NCBI RefSeq assembly: GCF_050633425.1
Contig: NZ_JBOEGM010000039.1
Span: 1-64,000 of the forward strand
Source of the DNA: Pelagimonas sp050633425
GTDB lineage: Bacteria > Pseudomonadota > Alphaproteobacteria > Rhodobacterales > Rhodobacteraceae
Length of the DNA: 64,000 nt
Direction: 5' to 3'
Shown here: piece after piece, positions 60,388-64,000 of the stretch
Layout of the letters: each line of letters opens with the position of its first letter
Position numbering within the stretch: the first letter of the stretch is position 1
The notes under the pieces: model-generated
Told to the model about the DNA's origin: nothing
Databases searched by the model: none
Seen by the model: only the letters and a program-made list of their open reading frames with translations
Made by a program: the position numbers and the translations under genes

Positions 60388-61368
60388 TTAGGACCACGGG
60401 TCGAGCACGATTTTAGGGGCGGCGACACGGCCCAGACGCAGGTCACGAAAGGCATCGGCCCCAGCACTCAAGGGGCGTTGGTCGATCCAGTCAAGCGCGC
60501 CGAGGCGGTTCTCAAAAATCGCTTGTGCTGTGTCGCGAAAATCCTGTGCGGTATATGTGTATGTGCCGATAAAGGTGATTTCCTGAAGTGTCATCCGGCG
60601 GATATCGAGCCCGCCCGTATCGTCGCCCAACCCAACATGCACCACAACGCCACCGGGATCGGCGGCGGCGGAAGCCGTGGCGCGGGTGGCCGCATAGCCA
60701 ACGGCGTCGATCACCAAAGGCCAGTGCATCTGCGCCGCCTCGCTCACCCTTTGCCCACAGCGTTCGGCAAGGAACGCGCGGCGCAACGCATTGGGTTCTT
60801 GAATGGTGACCTCTTCCACCCCCATCGCCCGGAGCGCCAAGGCGGCGGCGAGCCCGATAGCACCGCCACCAATCACCAGCGCCCGGCGGTCCATCGACGG
60901 GTGGAGCGCCTCAAGCCCAAGTCGCGCGGCGTGCCAGCTCACGGCCAGAGGTTCGGCCAAGGCCGCTTTGGCCAAGGGCACGTCTTTGGGAACGGTGACA
61001 AGGTTGCGCTCGGGCATGGCCACAAATTGCGCAAATGCGCCTTCGCGCGGGGGCATGGAAATGATCTGCCGTTCGGGGCAGAGGTTTTCACGGCCCGACA
61101 GGCAGGCAGTGCAGGTTCCACAGGTCACCAGCGGATTAAGTGTCACGCGGCGGCCAGCCTGTGGCCCGTCTTCGATGATCCCGGCGGCCTCGTGCCCGAG
61201 GATCAAAGGCGCCGGGCGGCGTGCATCATGCCCCAGATAGGCATGCATGTCTGAGCCACAAATCCCCACCGCGCGCAGGCGGATCAGATGTTCACCCGCT
61301 GCGGCGACGGGCATGGGCACATCGCGCCATTCCAAGGTTTCTTTGCCTTCATAGACCAAAGCTTTCAT
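60388..61368 (-). CDS. hpsP: Zinc-dependent alcohol dehydrogenase HpsP-like
   Basis: 326 aa from ATG 61368 (ATGA overlap with hpsO). Catalytic zinc ligands lie in CGSDMHAYLG and GHEAAG; the structural zinc site is CGTCTACLSGRENLC; the NAD-binding turn is VIGGGAIGLAAALALRAMG. In the known DHPS pathway HpsP and HpsO are two 2-dehydrogenases that together interconvert the S and R forms of 2,3-dihydroxypropane-1-sulfonate. The assignment leans on its place beside hpsN, hpsO and comDE. Confidence 0.75.
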   Translation of the reverse strand: MKALVYEGKETLEWRDVPMPVAAAGEHLIRLRAVGICGSDMHAYLGHDARRPAPLILGHEAAGIIEDGPQAGRRVTLNPLVTCGTCTACLSGRENLCPERQIISMPPREGAFAQFVAMPERNLVTVPKDVPLAKAALAEPLAVSWHAARLGLEALHPSMDRRALVIGGGAIGLAAALALRAMGVEEVTIQEPNALRRAFLAERCGQRVSEAAQMHWPLVIDAVGYAATRATASAAADPGGVVVHVGLGDDTGGLDIRRMTLQEITFIGTYTYTAQDFRDTAQAIFENRLGALDWIDQRPLSAGADAFRDLRLGRVAAPKIVLDPWS

Positions 61369-62126
61369 TTCGCCGTAAACCCTCCGTCGACCATCAAAAC
61401 CTGCCCTGTCACATAGGCCGAGGCCTCTGAGCACAGGAACAAAAGCGGCCCATCCATGTCGTCCAGCCGCCCGTTTCGCCCGATGCAGGTTTGAGCGGCA
61501 TTGCGGGCAGCGCGGCTGTCATCGTCAAAGACAGCCTGTGTGAGCTCGGTCGGAAAAAAGCCCGGACCAATCGCATTGGCGGTGATGCCATGCGGTGACC
61601 ATGCCTCGGCCATGGCGCGGGTCAATTGGCCGATCCCGGCCTTGGACGCCCCATAGGCGATGCCACCGGGAAAGGCCCGCGTGGTTTGCAGGGAGGCAAA
61701 CGTGACGATCCGGCCCCAGCCCTTGTCTTTCATCGCAGGAACAAGCGCTTGGCTGAGAAAGAATGGTGTGGACAGGTTCAGGGCAAGGGTTTGATCCCAG
61801 CCCGCTGCGGTGACATCATCGGCGGCCTGCCGGGTGTTCACCCCCGCAGCATGCACAAGAATATCGGGGGCACCAAAGGGGGTTACGATTGACGTACACA
61901 GGGTGTTCAAATGATCGCGGTCTGCGATATCAGCAGCGACAAAATCGGCGCTTGGCCCGATTTGGGCGGCGAGGTCGGCCAAGGCATCGGCGCGGCGGGC
62001 CACGGCCACCACCCGCGCCCCGGCGCTGGCAAGGGTCAAGGCGGCCTGCCGCCCCAACCCCGAGCTTGCGCCAGTGATGCAGGCCACTTTGCCGGTCAGG
62101 TCCAAAAGAGCGCGCGGGTCAGCCAT
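61365..62126 (-). CDS. hpsO: Short-chain dehydrogenase HpsO-like
   Basis: 253 aa. Classical SDR: ITGASSGLGRQAALTL for NAD binding, VHAAGVNTR, VTFASLQTTRAFPGG with the catalytic Ser and Tyr-x3-Lys in YGASKAG, and the C-terminal YVTGQVLMVDGGFTAK. It overlaps hpsN by 8 bases and hpsP by 4, so the three are made together. With HpsP it should racemise DHPS through a ketone intermediate. Confidence 0.78.
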   Translation of the reverse strand: MADPRALLDLTGKVACITGASSGLGRQAALTLASAGARVVAVARRADALADLAAQIGPSADFVAADIADRDHLNTLCTSIVTPFGAPDILVHAAGVNTRQAADDVTAAGWDQTLALNLSTPFFLSQALVPAMKDKGWGRIVTFASLQTTRAFPGGIAYGASKAGIGQLTRAMAEAWSPHGITANAIGPGFFPTELTQAVFDDDSRAARNAAQTCIGRNGRLDDMDGPLLFLCSEASAYVTGQVLMVDGGFTAK

Positions 62127-63426
62127 TTGCAGTCAGATCGAAGGTTTCATCCGGGAAATATTTGGCCAGACGCACATCGGCGGCGCGGGCATGCCCTTCC
62201 ATCCCTTCCAGGCGGGAAATCCGGGCGGTTGCCTCGGCCACGGCCTTGGAGCCTTCGCGGGTTGCGCGCTGCCAGGTGACGATCTTCATATATTTGTGCA
62301 CCGATAAGCCGCCGGTATAGCTTGCTGCGCGCGAGGTGGGCAAAACATGGTTGGTGCCAGTCGCCTTGTCGCCATAGGAAACCGTGGTTTCTTCGCCCAG
62401 AAAAAGCGAGCCATAACAGGTGAGCCGAGCCAGCCACCAGTCGAGATCATCGGCCTGAACGGTCAGATGTTCGGGCGCGTATTCGTCAGAGCAGGCGGCC
62501 ATTTCTTCGCGATCCGAACACAAGATGACTTCGGCATAATCGCGCCATGCGGCAAAGGCATTTTCGCGGTTCACCTCAGGAAGCGCGTCGATCAGAGTGG
62601 GCACCAAGGCCATAACGTCCTGGGCCAGCGTGCGATCATCGGTGACCAGCCAGACGGGGGAATTGTAGCCATGCTCAGCCTGGCTCACCAGATCTGTTGC
62701 CACGATATGGGCGTCGGCGCTTTTGTCAGCCAAAACAAGGCTATCGGTGGGGCCTGCAATCATGTCGATGCCAACGCGGCCAAAGAGAATGCGCTTGGCT
62801 TCGGCGACAAATTGATTGCCGGGGCCGACCAGAATATTTGCCTTGGGCAGACCAAAGAGGCCAAAGGTCATGGAGGCAACGCCCTGAACCCCGCCCATGG
62901 CCAAAATCTTATCCGCGCCGCAAATATGGGCCGCATAAACAATCGCCGGAGCAACGCCCACGCCCGGACGGGGGGGCGAACAGGCGGTGATATGGCGACA
63001 CCCGGCGACTTTGGCGGTGGTCACGGTCATGATCGCGCTGGCGATATGACTATAGCGACCACCGGGCACATAACAGCCCGCGGCATCCACAGGGATGACC
63101 TTTTGACCGGTCACAAACCCCGGAGTGATTTCGGTTTCGACATCGCTGACGGTGCTTTTTTGCAATTCGGCAAAGCGGCGCACATTGTCATGGGCGAACT
63201 GGATGTCCTGACGGAGCTTTTCGGGCACCAAAGCGCAGGCCTCTGCGATCTCTTGCTCGGTCAACAAAACATTGCCGTCATATTTGTCGAATTTGGCGGT
63301 GTATTCCAAGGCGCTTGCATCGCCACCTTGTTCGATATCGTCCAGAATCCCTTTGACGACCGCGTGGGTTTTGGACGCGTCTGACTTGGATGTGAGAGAA
63401 GCCTGCTTAAGGTATTCGCGTGTCAT
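62119..63426 (-). CDS. hpsN: Sulfopropanediol 3-dehydrogenase HpsN
   Basis: 435 aa, homologous to histidinol dehydrogenase. Zinc ligands are conserved: Gln and His in LVSQAEHGYNS, Asp in SYGDKATGTNHVLPT and His in MEGHARAADVRLAKYF; AMGGVQGVASMTFGLFG and NILVGPGNQFVAEAKRI are typical. HpsN oxidises R-DHPS to R-sulfolactate in two NAD-dependent steps. True HisD is unlikely because no his genes are near and the neighbours are hpsO, hpsP, comDE and a TRAP carrier. It starts 12 bases after the TRAP gene. Confidence 0.85.
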   Translation of the reverse strand: MTREYLKQASLTSKSDASKTHAVVKGILDDIEQGGDASALEYTAKFDKYDGNVLLTEQEIAEACALVPEKLRQDIQFAHDNVRRFAELQKSTVSDVETEITPGFVTGQKVIPVDAAGCYVPGGRYSHIASAIMTVTTAKVAGCRHITACSPPRPGVGVAPAIVYAAHICGADKILAMGGVQGVASMTFGLFGLPKANILVGPGNQFVAEAKRILFGRVGIDMIAGPTDSLVLADKSADAHIVATDLVSQAEHGYNSPVWLVTDDRTLAQDVMALVPTLIDALPEVNRENAFAAWRDYAEVILCSDREEMAACSDEYAPEHLTVQADDLDWWLARLTCYGSLFLGEETTVSYGDKATGTNHVLPTSRAASYTGGLSVHKYMKIVTWQRATREGSKAVAEATARISRLEGMEGHARAADVRLAKYFPDETFDLTANG

Positions 63427-63438
63427 TGCAGGAGGATC

Positions 63439-64000
63439 CTATTTATAGATGTCTGGAAGAAGGGTTGTTGATATCGCGGGGATGTAAGCGATCAGCAGCA
63501 CCACGATCAGCATGGTCAAAACAAAGGGCACGGCGCGGGCGGCGATCTTGAGGATCGACTCTCCGGTGATGCCAGAGACCACAAACAGGTTGAGGCCAAG
63601 AGGCGGTGTGATGAAGCCAACGCCCAAGGCGGTGATCATCATGATGCAGAACTGAATTTCGTTCATGCCGATATTGTCCGCCAAGGGTTTGAGGATCGGC
63701 GCAAGGATCACGATATTGGGGGTGGTTTCCATCACACAGCCCGCCGCAATCAGAATACCGATCATCAAGAGGATCAGCACATAAGGATCATCGGTGAGAC
63801 CGGTGACAGCCGTAACGAACCCCTGCGGAACACCCATGATCGCCAGGGCTTCGGCCAGAGGGGCAGAGAAGGCGATGATCGGCAGGATCACCCCGTTCAC
63901 CTTGGCCGAGCTGACCAGCATGGCCGGAAAGTCGGAAAACCTGAGCGTGCCAAGGATGAACCCCATGGCGATTGTGACCACAACGGCGGTTGCACCCGCT
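63439..64000 (-). CDS. TRAP transporter large permease, C-terminal part (cut by window edge)
   Basis: At least 186 residues are open to the window edge. Hydrophobic helices and the motifs NGVILPIIAFSAPLAEALAIMGVPQGFVTAVTGL, MIGILIAAGCVMETTPNIVILAPILKPLADNIGM and MMITALGVGFITPPLGLNLFVVSGITG are those of DctM/TRAP-L permeases, which use sodium gradients with a periplasmic binding protein. Its place ahead of hpsN suggests DHPS or sulfolactate uptake (HpsM-like). The small permease and binding protein would lie further right. Confidence 0.85.
   Translation of the reverse strand, partial: AGATAVVVTIAMGFILGTLRFSDFPAMLVSSAKVNGVILPIIAFSAPLAEALAIMGVPQGFVTAVTGLTDDPYVLILLMIGILIAAGCVMETTPNIVILAPILKPLADNIGMNEIQFCIMMITALGVGFITPPLGLNLFVVSGITGESILKIAARAVPFVLTMLIVVLLIAYIPAISTTLLPDIYK

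Noticed and set aside
62347..63384. 345-aa frame on the plus strand opposite hpsN
   Set aside because: Shadow of the real minus-strand gene; hpsN has all zinc ligands and normal codon use, while the antisense product has no family sequence.
62119..63426. Histidinol dehydrogenase (hisD) of histidine biosynthesis
   Set aside because: The homology is real, but no histidine genes are near, and the neighbours form a sulfonate pathway in which a HisD-like enzyme (HpsN) is expected.

Overview
The window reads as a chromosomal segment of a marine alphaproteobacterium of the Roseobacter group (Rhodobacteraceae). This rests on gene content and is an inference. The right part carries a DUF6280 protein, a PopZ-like protein, LolC/E-LolD, and a sulfopropanediol/sulfolactate catabolic operon (hpsN-hpsO-hpsP, comDE, a TRAP transporter) of the kind known from roseobacters. 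Most of the core is GC-rich and tightly packed, with many 4- or 8-base gene overlaps.

Left half (1 to about 34,400) is most of an integrative conjugative element. Its right end is marked by a tyrosine integrase (33263-34339) that ends 62 bp from the 3' end of a tRNA-Cys gene (34402-34475), the usual attachment arrangement. The left end lies outside the window. From left to right the element holds: the end of an ArdC-type antirestriction gene; an AbiJ-type defence gene; a cluster of inverted repeats that is a good oriT candidate; mobC-like, relaxase and VirD4/TraG coupling-protein genes; a cargo block (6083-13072) with an RloC-like anticodon nuclease and a two-gene SbcD/YhaN-like nuclease-ATPase pair; then, on the opposite strand, a complete VirB mating-pair operon (virB1-2-3-4-7-[VirB5/transglycosylase fusion]-5-8-9-10-11-small-6). 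Next comes a decayed zone (24,000-31,300) with three IS5-family copies of increasing decay, a P-loop kinase, a cysteine hydrolase, a truncated MAPEG gene, a broken recombinase, an AraC regulator and a proline dehydrogenase. The integration/regulation module follows: XRE regulator, TrbM-like secreted protein, two divergent ribbon-helix-helix genes around a repeated operator, an excisionase-like gene and the integrase.

Right half (34,476-64,000) is ordinary chromosome: protein-isoaspartate methyltransferase and TolC-type channel, PopZ-like protein, DUF6280, EF-P, GNAT acetyltransferase, YgfZ, glycosyltransferase, ABC exporter with a tyrosine phosphatase, two PLP aminotransferases, the Lol exporter, two lipoprotein cytochromes c, a chemoreceptor with a NIT domain, a PiT phosphate transporter and a NUDIX hydrolase. 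It ends with a minus-strand operon that should take up 2,3-dihydroxypropane-1-sulfonate (TRAP), racemise and oxidise it to sulfolactate (HpsOPN), oxidise that to sulfopyruvate (FMN dehydrogenase) and decarboxylate it to sulfoacetaldehyde (ComDE). A universal stress protein sits in the middle.

The most interesting material is the element's defence cargo, placed between the DNA-processing and mating operons: RloC-like nuclease plus a hook-less SbcCD-like pair, with AbiJ beside oriT. The VirB5-lytic transglycosylase fusion is the other main point. All functional calls come from motifs and family knowledge read by eye; no database search was run.
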